A stretch of DNA of 64,000 nucleotides from Prauserella alba (GTDB lineage: Bacteria > Actinomycetota > Actinomycetes > Mycobacteriales > Pseudonocardiaceae): contig NZ_JAMTCH010000006.1 of NCBI RefSeq assembly GCF_024171735.1, forward strand, positions 310,001 to 374,000. The letters are read 5' to 3'. Shown here in pieces: positions 20,791-28,794 of the stretch (position 1 is the first letter of the stretch; the number at the start of each line of letters is the position of its first letter). The notes beneath the pieces are model-generated. The model searched no databases. It was not told the origin of the DNA and saw only the letters and a list, made by a program, of their open reading frames with translations. The translations under genes and the position numbers were made by a program.

Positions 20791-21872
20791 CGCATGCCCC
20801 GCATCACGAACTCGCCGGGGCCGTGCGGCGCCTCCAGCAATGCATCCACCAGCCCGCGGTCGGGCGAGCGCGTGCACACCGGGTCGGCCGCCGCGGCGTC
20901 GCCGGTGAGCTGGAACGCCTGGCAGCGGCAGCCACCGAAGTCGACGGTGCGCCGCTCGCACGTTCGGCACGGTTCGCGCATCCAGTCCTCACCGCGATAG
21001 GCGTTGAACGACTCCGACTCGTACCAGATCTCCGCCAGCGGCCGCTCCCGCACGTTCTCCAGCGGCAACGTCGTGATCGTCGTGGCCGCGGGGCAGGGCA
21101 GCACGGTGCCGTCCGGGGCCACGGTCAGCTGCTGGGAGCCCCAGCCGGACATGCACGGCTTGGGGTACTGCTCGTAGTAGTCGGAGAGTACGTAGACGAT
21201 CTGCATCGAACCTCGGAGCCGTTCGATCGCGGCTCGTACCACCGGCTCCGCCGCCGCGAGCTGCTCACGGGTCGGCAGGAGCACGTCGCGGTTGCGCAGT
21301 GCCCAGCCGTAGAACTGGGTGTTGGCCAGCTCCAGCCGGTCGGCGCCCATGCGCTCGGCGAGCGCTATCATGCCTTCCAACTGGTCGTGGTTGGCCCGGT
21401 GCAGGACGACGTTGACGCTCAGCGGCAGCTCGAACCGTTTCACCAGCGCCGCGGCGGTGAGCTTGTGGTCGTGGGCCTTCGTGCCCGCGAGCAGGTTCGC
21501 CCGCTCGGCGTCGGCGCCCTGCACCGACAGCTGGACGTGCGCCAGCCCCCGGTCCACGAGGTCGGCAAGGCGGGCCTCGGTGAGCCCGAGCCCGCTGGTC
21601 ACGAGGTTGACGTAGCAGCCGAGACCGGATGCGCGGGCGACCAGCTCGGGCAGGTCGGGCCTGGCCAGCGGTTCACCTCCGGAGAGGTGGACCTGCAGCA
21701 CGCCGAGTTCGCGAGCCTGGTCGAGCACCGAACACCACTCATCGGTGCCCAGTTCCCGCTCGCGCGTGACGAGCTCGACGGGGTTGGAGCAGTACGGACA
21801 GTGCAGCGGGCAGCGGTGGGTCAGCTCGGCCAGCATGCCCAGCGGCGGCTGCACCCCCTCGGTCACGCCCAT
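20787..21872 (-). CDS. pqqE: PQQ biosynthesis radical SAM protein PqqE
   Basis: A 361-residue radical SAM/SPASM enzyme that makes the Glu-Tyr carbon-carbon crosslink in PqqA. The SAM cluster motif is C21-x3-C25-x2-C28 (CPLHCPYC), HLSGGEPLAR is the SAM-binding GGE motif, and the C-terminal cysteine-rich SPASM region includes PCRTCERRTVDFGGCRCQAF. The start at 21872 overlaps the end of pqqD, which delivers PqqA to it. Length and order are normal. Confidence 0.96.
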   Translation of the reverse strand: MGVTEGVQPPLGMLAELTHRCPLHCPYCSNPVELVTRERELGTDEWCSVLDQARELGVLQVHLSGGEPLARPDLPELVARASGLGCYVNLVTSGLGLTEARLADLVDRGLAHVQLSVQGADAERANLLAGTKAHDHKLTAAALVKRFELPLSVNVVLHRANHDQLEGMIALAERMGADRLELANTQFYGWALRNRDVLLPTREQLAAAEPVVRAAIERLRGSMQIVYVLSDYYEQYPKPCMSGWGSQQLTVAPDGTVLPCPAATTITTLPLENVRERPLAEIWYESESFNAYRGEDWMREPCRTCERRTVDFGGCRCQAFQLTGDAAAADPVCTRSPDRGLVDALLEAPHGPGEFVMRGMR

Positions 21873-22135
21873 TCGACCACCTCCCGGTCGACGAGTCTGG
21901 CGAGCACGTCGCCGACGTCGTCCTCGCGTACACCCGCATAGCGCTCACCGAGCGCCGCGGCGATGTCAGGTATCGACCGCTCGCCGTCACACAGTTCGAG
22001 CACGGCCGTTGCGGTCGCATTGGGCACCAGCACCCCCTCGGGGAACAGCACCACGTGGGTCTGCCTGGTGCGGTCGTAGGTCTGCCTGGTGCGGTCGTAG
22101 GTCAGCCGCACGCCGCGGCGCAGCCGGGGCGTCAC
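21863..22135 (-). CDS. pqqD: PQQ biosynthesis peptide chaperone PqqD, with 7-residue duplication
   Basis: A 90-residue RiPP recognition element that binds the PqqA leader and presents it to PqqE. VRLTYDRTRQT..VVLFPEGVLVPNATATAVLEL and a C-terminal DVGDVLARLVDREVVEW match the family. An exact in-frame 21-bp tandem duplication gives YDRTRQT twice in the first beta-strand region (positions 22059-22100), where PqqD normally has one copy. The GTG start at 22135 overlaps the pqqC stop (GTGA). Confidence 0.92.
   Translation of the reverse strand: MTPRLRRGVRLTYDRTRQTYDRTRQTHVVLFPEGVLVPNATATAVLELCDGERSIPDIAAALGERYAGVREDDVGDVLARLVDREVVEWA
22059..22100. repeat. Exact 21-bp tandem duplication inside pqqD
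   Basis: The 21-bp unit at 22059-22079 is repeated without change at 22080-22100. It preserves frame and duplicates seven residues (YDRTRQT) of PqqD. Perfect identity suggests a recent replication-slippage event. Confidence 0.9.
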
Positions 22136-22830
22136 GCCTTCGCCGCCGCGTGCTCGATCGCGGTGAGCATCGACCACAGCACGTCGCATTTGAACGACAG
22201 TGCCGCCACGGCCGCCTCCTGCTGTTCACGGGTGCCGCAGTGGGCCACGACGATCGCGAGCGTCTCCTCGCCCTCGCCGCTCACGGTGTCGATCCGGTTC
22301 GTGAAGTAGGCCAGGTCCTCGCTGCGGATCCACTCGTACCGCGCCAGCATGTCGCCGACCCGCCGGCGCATGAGGTGCCCGGAGAACATCTCCGTGAGCC
22401 CGGAGGCGACCGCCTCGGTCCACGGCTTCGTGCGCGCGAAGTTCACGTACGCGTCGACGGCGAATCGCACGCCCGGTGCGACGTGGCGCTCGTCCAGCAC
22501 CTCCCCGCGGTCGAGGCCGACGGCCGAGCACAGCCGCAGCCAGCGCTCGGCTCCGCCTTCGCCCGCTGCGCGGCCGTCGTGGTAGACGATGCGGTCGAGC
22601 CACTGCCTCCGCACCTCCGGAAGCGGGCAGTTGCTGATGATCGCCGCGTCCTTCTGCGGCAGCATGCGCTGGTAGTACCAGCGATTGGCGGCCCAGACCC
22701 GCAGCTCGCGCTCGGTCAGCTCACCGGCGTGCATCCGGTGGTGGAACGGATGGGCGCCCCAGTAGCGGTGCGAGAGTCCCTTCAGCTCGGCGACGAATGT
22801 CTGCTCGGTCATCGGTGGATTCGGCTCCAT
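22132..22830 (-). CDS. pqqC: Pyrroloquinoline-quinone synthase PqqC
   Basis: A 232-residue cofactorless all-helical oxidase that performs the final ring closure and eight-electron oxidation to PQQ. Family segments: HPFHHRMHAGELTERELRVW, ANRWYYQRMLPQKDAAIISN (active-site arginine, tyrosine and lysine) and DAYVNFARTKPWTEAVASGL. Starts at 22830 or 22812 (MTEQTF) are both possible, and neither has a strong ribosome site. A hairpin separates it from pqqA. Confidence 0.94.
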   Translation of the reverse strand: MEPNPPMTEQTFVAELKGLSHRYWGAHPFHHRMHAGELTERELRVWAANRWYYQRMLPQKDAAIISNCPLPEVRRQWLDRIVYHDGRAAGEGGAERWLRLCSAVGLDRGEVLDERHVAPGVRFAVDAYVNFARTKPWTEAVASGLTEMFSGHLMRRRVGDMLARYEWIRSEDLAYFTNRIDTVSGEGEETLAIVVAHCGTREQQEAAVAALSFKCDVLWSMLTAIEHAAAKA

Positions 22831-22861
22831 CGGCCGCACCGCCGTCCTTCCGGGTCGGTGG

Positions 22862-22907
22862 GGCGTGGCCGACGGGTGACTGTAAGCGCTTTCCCATCGG
22901 CCACGCC
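22862..22907 (-). terminator. Hairpin between pqqA and pqqC (partial terminator or mRNA stabiliser)
   Basis: GGCGTGGCCGA (22862-22872) pairs with TCGGCCACGCC (22897-22907), and the stem extends by GGG/CCC after one mismatch. It lies 11 nt after the pqqA stop. In many pqq operons a hairpin here lets the precursor peptide PqqA be made in excess over the enzymes. Confidence 0.7.
22881..22894. promoter_or_regulatory. LacI/cre-type operator-like site TGTAAGCGCTTTCC in the pqqA-pqqC loop
   Basis: This 14-mer matches 12 of 14 bases with the site at 23077-23090 upstream of pqqA and has the central AGCGCT typical of LacI-family operators. Here it forms the loop of the pqqA-pqqC hairpin. No LacI regulator is encoded in the window. 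Confidence 0.45.
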
Positions 22908-22917
22908 GACACACTCG

Positions 22918-23016
22918 TCACTCCATACGGCCGAAGTACGCCGTGACCTCCGGTGTGGTCGCGTACTCCTCGAAGTCCGGAGTGGTCCAGACCTTCAACT
23001 CGCCCGACTCGACCAT
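22918..23016 (-). CDS. pqqA: PQQ precursor peptide PqqA
   Basis: The 32-residue ribosomally made precursor of PQQ ends ..PEVTAYFGRME. Glu23 and Tyr27 (EVTAY) are the two residues that are crosslinked and become the cofactor, and KVWTTPDFEEYA before them is the usual leader portion. ATG 23016 is preceded by GGAGGGAG. It is the first gene of the operon and is separated from pqqC by a hairpin. Confidence 0.95.
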   Translation of the reverse strand: MVESGELKVWTTPDFEEYATTPEVTAYFGRME

Positions 23017-23076
23017 GACGTGTCTCCCTCCGTTGGGATGTTCATGAGAACGCCGCCAGCCTAACGGGATTCGCGC

Positions 23077-23090
23077 TGAAAGCGCTATCC
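23077..23090. promoter_or_regulatory. LacI/cre-type operator-like site TGAAAGCGCTATCC upstream of pqqA
   Basis: It lies 61 bp upstream of the pqqA start and 196 bp from the matching site at 22881-22894, in the same orientation. The pair brackets pqqA, an arrangement compatible with looping by one regulator. Confidence 0.45.
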
Positions 23091-23249
23091 CTCGGGCCAC
23101 GGATACTCCGACCGAGCCACTCCGACTGCCTGCCCTGGCCCGTCTCCGACGACGTATCTCCGTGTCGGCCACCGGCCACGTGGGAGCTGGCCCGGCGTGC
23201 GGACCGACCCTGGTGAGGGCCGATCCGGGGTGCACGAGATGATGACGGG

Positions 23250-23456
23250 ATGCGAGACGTTGCCGTCAGTACCGACTCCATCCGACTCGGTCAGTTCTTG
23301 AAGCTCGCCGGCGCGGTCGACATCGGTTCCGATGTGCGGTCACTGCTGGAGGACGGCCGCGTGACGGTCAATGGCGAGGCCGAGGACCGCCGGGGCAGGC
23401 AGCTCGTGCGCGGCGACGTCGTCGCCGTCGACGGCACCGAGGTGCGCGTCGGGTGA
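23250..23456 (+). CDS. Small S4-domain RNA-binding protein
   Basis: A 68-residue protein made of a single S4 fold: IRLGQFLKLAGAVDIGSDVR, then GRVTVNGEAEDRRGRQL and RGDVVAVDG. It resembles the YbcJ/RlbA family of free-standing S4 proteins that bind rRNA or tRNA. It is divergent from pqqA with 233 bp between them, has no clear operon partner, and is followed by a strong hairpin. Its role is unknown. Confidence 0.82.
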   Translation: MRDVAVSTDSIRLGQFLKLAGAVDIGSDVRSLLEDGRVTVNGEAEDRRGRQLVRGDVVAVDGTEVRVG

Positions 23457-23490
23457 GTCGTCGAGCGGACCAGTAGCTCCTCGACGACTC
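23455..23490. terminator. 11-bp stem terminator between convergent S4 and aldehyde dehydrogenase genes
   Basis: GAGTCGTCGAG (23455-23465) pairs with CTCGACGACTC (23480-23490) around a 14-nt loop. The stem begins in the S4 stop codon and the convergent aldehyde dehydrogenase ends 43 bp further on, so it may serve both transcripts. Confidence 0.65.
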
Positions 23491-23532
23491 CCCCGGCACC
23501 CACGCGCACCGCGGGTGCCGCGGGTGCCGCGG

Positions 23533-24984
23533 TCACTCGGCGAGCACGACGCTCTTGGGCGCCGACAGCTCCCGGACCGCGTGCCGCACGCCCTCGCGTC
23601 CGATACCGGTCGAGCCGAACCCGCCGAACGGCATCGCATCGATACGGAAATCGCTTGTCGCGTTGACGAGTACGCACCCCGCGTGCAGTTGCTGTGAGAG
23701 CGTCCTCGCAGTCGTGACCGATGCCGTGAACACGCCCGCGTGCAACGCCTGCCCCACGGTGTTCGCACTGGCGACGACCGCGGCGTACGAGGTGAACGGC
23801 TCGATGGCGACCACCGGTCCGAATACCTCGGCGGTCATCACGTCCGATCCCTCTGGTACATCCACGAGCACCGTCGGTTCGTAGAACACCCCGTGTCGAC
23901 GAGCACCGGTCAGAGCGCGCGCACCCTGACCTATGGCGCGATCGACGAGACACTCGACCTTCCGCGCCGCCTGCTCGTCGATGAGTGGGCCGATATCGGA
24001 GTCGGTGGCACGCTTGCTGCCGACCCTCCGCTGTTTCGTTCGGGCGATGACCCCGTCGAGGAACCGATCGTGGACTCGTGCATGCACGTACACGCGTTGC
24101 ACGGACAGACAATTCTGGCCGGCGGCACCGAAGGCTCCGTCGACGACGGCGGCCGCGGCCAGCTCGAGATCGGCGTCCTCGCACACGACCGTGGGGTTGT
24201 TCCCGCCGAGCTCCATCAACAACTTCTTGACGCCGGCCGTGCGGGTGATCGCTTCGGCGGTGCGTGGTCCGCCGGTGAACGAGAGCGCCGCGATCCGCGG
24301 GTCGGAGACGATCGCCCGGCCCACGTCGGGGCCGCCGCAGACGACCGCGATCCGATCCCCGGGTACACCGACCTCGAGAAGCACCTCGGCGAAGGCCAAC
24401 GCGGTCAACGGAGTGTGCTCGGACGGTTTGAGGATCACGCCGTTTCCCGCGAGCAGTGCGGGCGCCACCTTGTGCGCCACCAGGTTGAGCGGATCGTTGT
24501 AGGGGGTGATCGCGCCGACCACACCGAGTGGTGCTCGGGCATACCAGCCGATCTTGCCCGCTCCTCGAGGTGTCGCATCGAACGGAAGCGACTCCCCGAG
24601 CAGTTCGCCGCTTGCCGATGCCGCGAGCCACAGTGTCTCGACGCAGCGCGTGACCTCATCGCGTGCCTCCGCGGCGGTCTTGACTCCCTCGGCGGCGATC
24701 AACGCGGTGAACCGCTCGGACCGATCCGCGATCGTTTCGGCGGCACGGCCCAGAGCACGTTCCCGTTCCCAGGCCGGCCATTCGTTGCGCCACGAGTCCG
24801 CCAGGTGGCCGATCGCCCCGGACACCTCGTCGACCGTGGTCTGTGCCGCATACCCGACCACCGCGCCGTCCTCGGGATCCATCACCGGGATCCGCGCAGG
24901 CATCCAGCACCCTTGCACGAGAGCTCCGCCCGGAAGGGCAACCGTCCGCGCCCCGACGGTTGCCGCCGCAGCTGCGGTGCTCAC
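23533..24984 (-). CDS. NAD(P)-dependent aldehyde dehydrogenase
   Basis: A 483-residue aldehyde dehydrogenase superfamily protein. The segments are AITPYNDPLNLVAHKVAPAL (cofactor), SFTGGPRTAEAITR, the general-base glutamate in LLMELGGNNPTVV and the catalytic cysteine in GAAGQNCLSVQRVYVH. EVFGPVVAIEPF is also present. The GTG start at 24984 overlaps the stop of the flavin oxidase upstream (GTGA). It would oxidise the aldehyde that the oxidase releases from an amine. It is the last gene of the leftward HAD-oxidase-dehydrogenase operon. The substrate is unknown. Confidence 0.88.
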   Translation of the reverse strand: MSTAAAAATVGARTVALPGGALVQGCWMPARIPVMDPEDGAVVGYAAQTTVDEVSGAIGHLADSWRNEWPAWERERALGRAAETIADRSERFTALIAAEGVKTAAEARDEVTRCVETLWLAASASGELLGESLPFDATPRGAGKIGWYARAPLGVVGAITPYNDPLNLVAHKVAPALLAGNGVILKPSEHTPLTALAFAEVLLEVGVPGDRIAVVCGGPDVGRAIVSDPRIAALSFTGGPRTAEAITRTAGVKKLLMELGGNNPTVVCEDADLELAAAAVVDGAFGAAGQNCLSVQRVYVHARVHDRFLDGVIARTKQRRVGSKRATDSDIGPLIDEQAARKVECLVDRAIGQGARALTGARRHGVFYEPTVLVDVPEGSDVMTAEVFGPVVAIEPFTSYAAVVASANTVGQALHAGVFTASVTTARTLSQQLHAGCVLVNATSDFRIDAMPFGGFGSTGIGREGVRHAVRELSAPKSVVLAE

Positions 24985-26282
24985 CGTGCGCGGCCTCCGG
25001 TCAGCTTGTTCCAACCGTCGATCACGTGGGCGCCCGCACCCACGAACGGCAGGAACCACGGCGGTCCGAAGTGTCCGGGCACCGCGGGGAACGTGAGGTC
25101 GTTCCAGGGGTACGCATCCGATTTTCCGGCGAGATAACGGCCCACCTCCCGTCCCGAGTGGGCGGCCATCTGCACGCCGTGACCGCTGTAGCCCAACGAG
25201 TAGTGCATTCCGTCCCGGACACCGGTGTGGACCATCTGATCGACGGTGATGTCGACCAGACCTCCCCAGGTGTAGTCGATCCGGGCGCTCGCGAGTTGCG
25301 GGAACACCGTGCTCATCGCCCGCTGCAGAATCTTCGCACTGCGGAGATCCGAATCGGGATTGGACAGTGCGAACCGGGCGCGGCCACCGAACAGGAGCCG
25401 GTTGTCCGGGGTGAGACGGAAGTAGTACGTGAGCATCTTGCTGTCGGAGGCCATGCGCCCGTTCGGCAGCAGGCTGCCGGCGAGTTCGGGGCTCAACGGT
25501 TCGGTCACCACGATGAAGCTGCCGACGGGTAGCACCCTGCGACGCAGCCAGGGCGTGGTGCCGCCGGTGTAGCCGCTCGTGGCAATGAGCACCTCGCCCG
25601 CGTCCACGGTGCCACGTGTGGTCTGCAACGTATGACGCGCTCCCCGTCGCGAGATCGACTGGACCGCCGCGTCCTCGCACAGCTCGGCTCCCCTGCGAGC
25701 GGCGGCACCGGCGAGTCCGTGTACGAACTTGCCGACATGGAGCCCCGCACCGCGTGGATCGACCATGCCGCCGACGTAGTACGGCGAGCCGATCTCCTTG
25801 CCGAGCTCGCTGCGATCCAGCACGGTGACGTCGGGAAGCTCCGGGATGCTGTTGATCTCCGCCTGCGCGGTCCGTAGCCCCGCAAGATCGCGTCTGGTGA
25901 CCGCGAGCGCGAGCTTTCCGTGCCGCTCGAAGTGGCATTCGATGCCCAGCTCGTCGACAAGGCTCTCGATCGTGTTGATCGCCCGGTCGTACTCGAGATG
26001 CATTTCGATCGCGCGCTCCCGGCCGTAGCGGGCGATCGCGGTGCCGATTCCGATGGCCAGCCCGGTCGTCGCCATCCCGCCGTTGCGGCCGGACGCTCCC
26101 CAGCCCATGGTCTCGGACTCGAGGACAGCGACGGTGGCGCCGTGCCGGGTCAGCTCCAACGCGGCGGACAGGCCGGTCAGCCCGCCGCCGACGATCGCGA
26201 CATCGACCGTCTCGGGCACCTCGGTGCGCCGGTAGTCGCCCGATGGCGGGGCGGTGTCGTACCAGTAAGAGGTGAGTTTCAT
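24981..26282 (-). CDS. FAD-dependent amine oxidase of the DAO/PuuB type
   Basis: A 433-residue flavoprotein with the N-terminal signature WYDTAPPSGDYRR before VDVAIVGGGLTGLSAALEL (FAD site), GWGASGRNGGMATTG, and a C-terminal SLGYSGHGVQMAAHSGREV. This pattern is typical of gamma-glutamylputrescine oxidase-like (PuuB/OrdL) enzymes, which convert a primary or secondary amine to an aldehyde and H2O2. ATG 26282 lies 10 nt after the HAD gene. The coupled aldehyde dehydrogenase supports amine-to-acid conversion. A related oxidase occurs at 55951-57315. Confidence 0.86.
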   Translation of the reverse strand: MKLTSYWYDTAPPSGDYRRTEVPETVDVAIVGGGLTGLSAALELTRHGATVAVLESETMGWGASGRNGGMATTGLAIGIGTAIARYGRERAIEMHLEYDRAINTIESLVDELGIECHFERHGKLALAVTRRDLAGLRTAQAEINSIPELPDVTVLDRSELGKEIGSPYYVGGMVDPRGAGLHVGKFVHGLAGAAARRGAELCEDAAVQSISRRGARHTLQTTRGTVDAGEVLIATSGYTGGTTPWLRRRVLPVGSFIVVTEPLSPELAGSLLPNGRMASDSKMLTYYFRLTPDNRLLFGGRARFALSNPDSDLRSAKILQRAMSTVFPQLASARIDYTWGGLVDITVDQMVHTGVRDGMHYSLGYSGHGVQMAAHSGREVGRYLAGKSDAYPWNDLTFPAVPGHFGPPWFLPFVGAGAHVIDGWNKLTGGRAR

Positions 26283-26292
26283 GACTGCCCGC

Positions 26293-26964
26293 CTATGCGA
26301 TGCCGAGTAGCTTGTTGAGCTCGTCGAGCGAGTCGACCTTCGTGTAGCCGTACGCGGGGACGAGCGGGTCGAACCCACGGTCGAGGAACACGAGGTTGTC
26401 GAAGCCGAGATCGTGGGCGGGCATGATGTCGTATCGGGTGTGCGACGTGACGTGCACGAAGTCCGACGGCGACGCGTTCAGCGTGTCCAACATGTACTCG
26501 AACGCCTGATAACGCGGCTTGTACACACCGGCCTGCTCCGCCGTGTAGACGGCATGGAACGGCGCACCGAGCTTCGGCGCCGACACGTCGAGGAATGCGT
26601 CGTCGGCGTTCGACAGGATGACCAGCGGGAAGTGTTGGGCCATCGCGGCGAGCGGGGCGGGCACGTCGGCGTGCGGCCCCCAGCTCAACACGGCATCCCC
26701 GAGTCGCTGCCCGGCATCCGGGGCGGCTTCGATACCCCACCTCTTGCACACCCGGGTGAAGGCGTCCTCCAGCACCTGCCGGTAGGGGTAGTAGGTGCCG
26801 CACACCTGGTCGAGGCGGTACTTGCCGAACTGACGCAGGAACTCCGGCCAATCGTTCTCGCTCAGCTGGTCGCCGACGAGCTCGCGGGTCACCGGCGTGA
26901 TCTGCCAGTTGATCAAGGTGCCGTAGCAGTCGAATGAGATGTACTTCGGCGAGAAGTCGGTCAT
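26293..26964 (-). CDS. HAD-superfamily hydrolase, L-2-haloacid dehalogenase-like (copy 1)
   Basis: A 223-residue HAD protein. Nucleophile Asp12 lies in ISFDCYGTLINW, motif II is LVILSNADDAF, the motif III lysine is in VYKPRYQAFEYML, and motif IV is TSHTRYDIMPAHDLGF. Overall it resembles type II haloacid dehalogenases. The Ser-x-Asn-x-x-Asp triad of those enzymes is altered (SHTRYD), so a phosphatase or other hydrolase role is possible. GGAG precedes ATG 26964. It heads the leftward operon and carries TTGTCGACAA upstream. A paralog lies at 33744-34412. Confidence 0.84.
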   Translation of the reverse strand: MTDFSPKYISFDCYGTLINWQITPVTRELVGDQLSENDWPEFLRQFGKYRLDQVCGTYYPYRQVLEDAFTRVCKRWGIEAAPDAGQRLGDAVLSWGPHADVPAPLAAMAQHFPLVILSNADDAFLDVSAPKLGAPFHAVYTAEQAGVYKPRYQAFEYMLDTLNASPSDFVHVTSHTRYDIMPAHDLGFDNLVFLDRGFDPLVPAYGYTKVDSLDELNKLLGIA

Positions 26965-27029
26965 CACGTCTCCGTTCACGAATGTGGCGATGCGGTTGTG
27001 TTCCATGACACTAGAGGACAAGTTGTCGG

Positions 27030-27039
27030 TTGTCGACAA
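27030..27039. promoter_or_regulatory. Operator-like palindrome TTGTCGACAA between HAD copy 1 and gntR
   Basis: A perfect 10-bp palindrome, 66 bp before the HAD start and 77 bp before the gntR start. The 10-mer TGTCGACAAT recurs at 34445-34454 just before the second HAD gene. FCD-type GntR proteins bind such TTGT..ACAA elements, so it is the probable operator of the adjacent GntR protein. Confidence 0.6.
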
Positions 27040-27115
27040 TGTGCACCCGACTGTTGACTGCGTACGTGATGCGGATTACAGTCTCGGAAATCTCAGTCCG
27101 TGAGGAGCCCACACC

Positions 27116-27853
27116 GTGAACCGCATCTCGAGCCTGAACTCGTTGGAGATGAAGTCCGTACCGGAGCGCATCGCCGACGACCTGCGCCAACTCATCGTCG
27201 ACGGAGCGTTGGAACCCGGCCAACAGCTCAGCGAGGTTGCGCTCGCGAACCAACTGGGCGTCTCCCGATCACCTGTCCGCGAAGCCCTGCAGCGGCTGGT
27301 CCGGGAGCGACTCCTGGTCGCCAGTCGCAACCGGGGCGTGTGGGTCGCCCGGTTCACCGATGCCGACATCACGGAGATCTACGATGCGCGCTGCGCCATC
27401 GAGACGTTCGCCGCGCAAAGCATCATCGACTCGGGAGCGGACCGCATCGCCGAGGTACTGACCGAACTGCGTGGTTGTCTCGATGAGCTGGAACGGGCGT
27501 TGCAGTCCGGCGACTTCCAGAAGGTTTCCAGCGCGGACCTGACGTTCCATCGAGCTCTGGTCGATGGGGCACGCAACTCCCGGCTCAGCGATGCCTACGC
27601 GATCCTCTTCAGCGAGGCGCTCACGTGTATCCACTGGCTGGAGATCGCGCGGCCCTCCGGCGAAGAGCTGATGCACGACCACATGGAGTTCACCGCTGCG
27701 TTGGAAGCCGGTGACTCGGCACGCATGAGAGAGGTCATCCGGTCTCACTTGAGCAGTGCCGCTCGCAACCTGACCGAGAGCAAGCACGGCGAAGGGCCCG
27801 CGGACGCACCATCACCGTCCGCCTGGACGAACGGCCAACAGGAGAATCAATGA
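27116..27853 (+). CDS. GntR-family (FCD type) transcriptional regulator
   Basis: The 245 residues comprise an N-terminal winged helix (QLSEVALANQLGVSRSPVRE, ALQRLVRERLLV) and a C-terminal helical FCD effector domain from about residue 85 (EIYDARCAIE, DLTFHRALVDGARNSRL, HDHMEFTAALEAGD, SHLSSA) with the metal-binding Asp/His set. GTG 27116 follows GAGGAG. It is cotranscribed with an amino-acid ABC transporter (ATGA overlap with the binding-protein gene) and divergent from the HAD-oxidase-dehydrogenase operon. Local pathway control is likely. Confidence 0.9.
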   Translation: MNRISSLNSLEMKSVPERIADDLRQLIVDGALEPGQQLSEVALANQLGVSRSPVREALQRLVRERLLVASRNRGVWVARFTDADITEIYDARCAIETFAAQSIIDSGADRIAEVLTELRGCLDELERALQSGDFQKVSSADLTFHRALVDGARNSRLSDAYAILFSEALTCIHWLEIARPSGEELMHDHMEFTAALEAGDSARMREVIRSHLSSAARNLTESKHGEGPADAPSPSAWTNGQQENQ

Positions 27854-28779
27854 AGATTTCCACATCCTTGACCGCGGCTCTGGCCGGCGCCCTGTTCGCG
27901 CTGTCGATGACGGGGTGTTCCGACGGCGGCTCCGCAGACGGCAGCACGACCGCCGAACAGGAAAGAGACATCACGAAAGGGGTCGAGGCGGACCCGGCTG
28001 CGGTCAAGTTGCTCCCCGCCGAGGTGAAGAAGGACGGCGAGCTCACGGTCGCCATGGACCTCAGCTATCCACCGACGTCGTTTCTTTCCGCAGAGGACAA
28101 GTCGCCGATCGGCTACAACGTCGACATCGCGCGACTGCTCGGCGCCAAGCTGGGCCTCGAAGTCCAGATCAAGGACGTCTCGTTCGACACGATCATCCCC
28201 GGAATCCAGGGTGGTCGATACGACTTCACGACGACGAACATGACGCCGACCCCCGAGCGACTCAAAGTGCTCGACCTGGTCACGTACTGGAACTCGGGCT
28301 CCTCGTTGGCCACGCCGGTGGACAATCCGGAGGGCCTGACCTTCGAAGAACCCACGAGCCTGTGCGGGCACACCGTGGCTGTCATGAAGGGCACCACCCA
28401 GGCGGAGAAATACCTCCCGAAGCTGGAGGCCGACTGCCGGAAGGCGGGCGAGAAGCCGATCGACTCGGTCGTGCTGCCGAATGTGCAGGAGGCGTTGACC
28501 CAGTTGTCGTCCGGCCGGATGGAAGCGGTCTTCTACGACACCCCGTCGCTCGCCTGGGCTGCCAAGCAACAGCCCGAGCAGTTCGAAATGCAAGACAAGC
28601 AGTACCAGAAGGAGACCGGGACCGACGTCGTCACGTTCGGCCTGGAAAAGAACTCGCCGTTGACGAAGGCGATGCACGCCGCGATGCAGTCGCTGATCGA
28701 CAGCGACAAGTACGAGGAAGCACTCGGCCGCTGGGGGCTCGAATCGGGAACGATCCCTAAATCCACCATCCTGAACTGA
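27850..28779 (+). CDS. Amino-acid ABC transporter substrate-binding lipoprotein
   Basis: A 309-residue family 3 solute-binding protein. It has a signal peptide with lipobox LSMTGC (lipidated Cys23), then GELTVAMDLSYPPTSFLSAE and IGYNVDIARLLGAKLGLEVQ. The amino-acid carboxylate and amino ligands usually come from this fold and from FTTTNMTPTPERL. It is anchored outside the membrane and delivers a polar amino acid or related amine to the permease at 28795. A ribosome site AGGAG lies within the gntR end. Confidence 0.9.
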   Translation: MKISTSLTAALAGALFALSMTGCSDGGSADGSTTAEQERDITKGVEADPAAVKLLPAEVKKDGELTVAMDLSYPPTSFLSAEDKSPIGYNVDIARLLGAKLGLEVQIKDVSFDTIIPGIQGGRYDFTTTNMTPTPERLKVLDLVTYWNSGSSLATPVDNPEGLTFEEPTSLCGHTVAVMKGTTQAEKYLPKLEADCRKAGEKPIDSVVLPNVQEALTQLSSGRMEAVFYDTPSLAWAAKQQPEQFEMQDKQYQKETGTDVVTFGLEKNSPLTKAMHAAMQSLIDSDKYEEALGRWGLESGTIPKSTILN

Positions 28780-28794
28780 CGATCGGTGTAGCCC

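Noticed and set aside
26293-26964. Firm call as L-2-haloacid dehalogenase
   Set aside because: The fold and nucleophile match, but the Ser-x-Asn-x-x-Asp triad is changed in both HAD copies, so the activity is left open.
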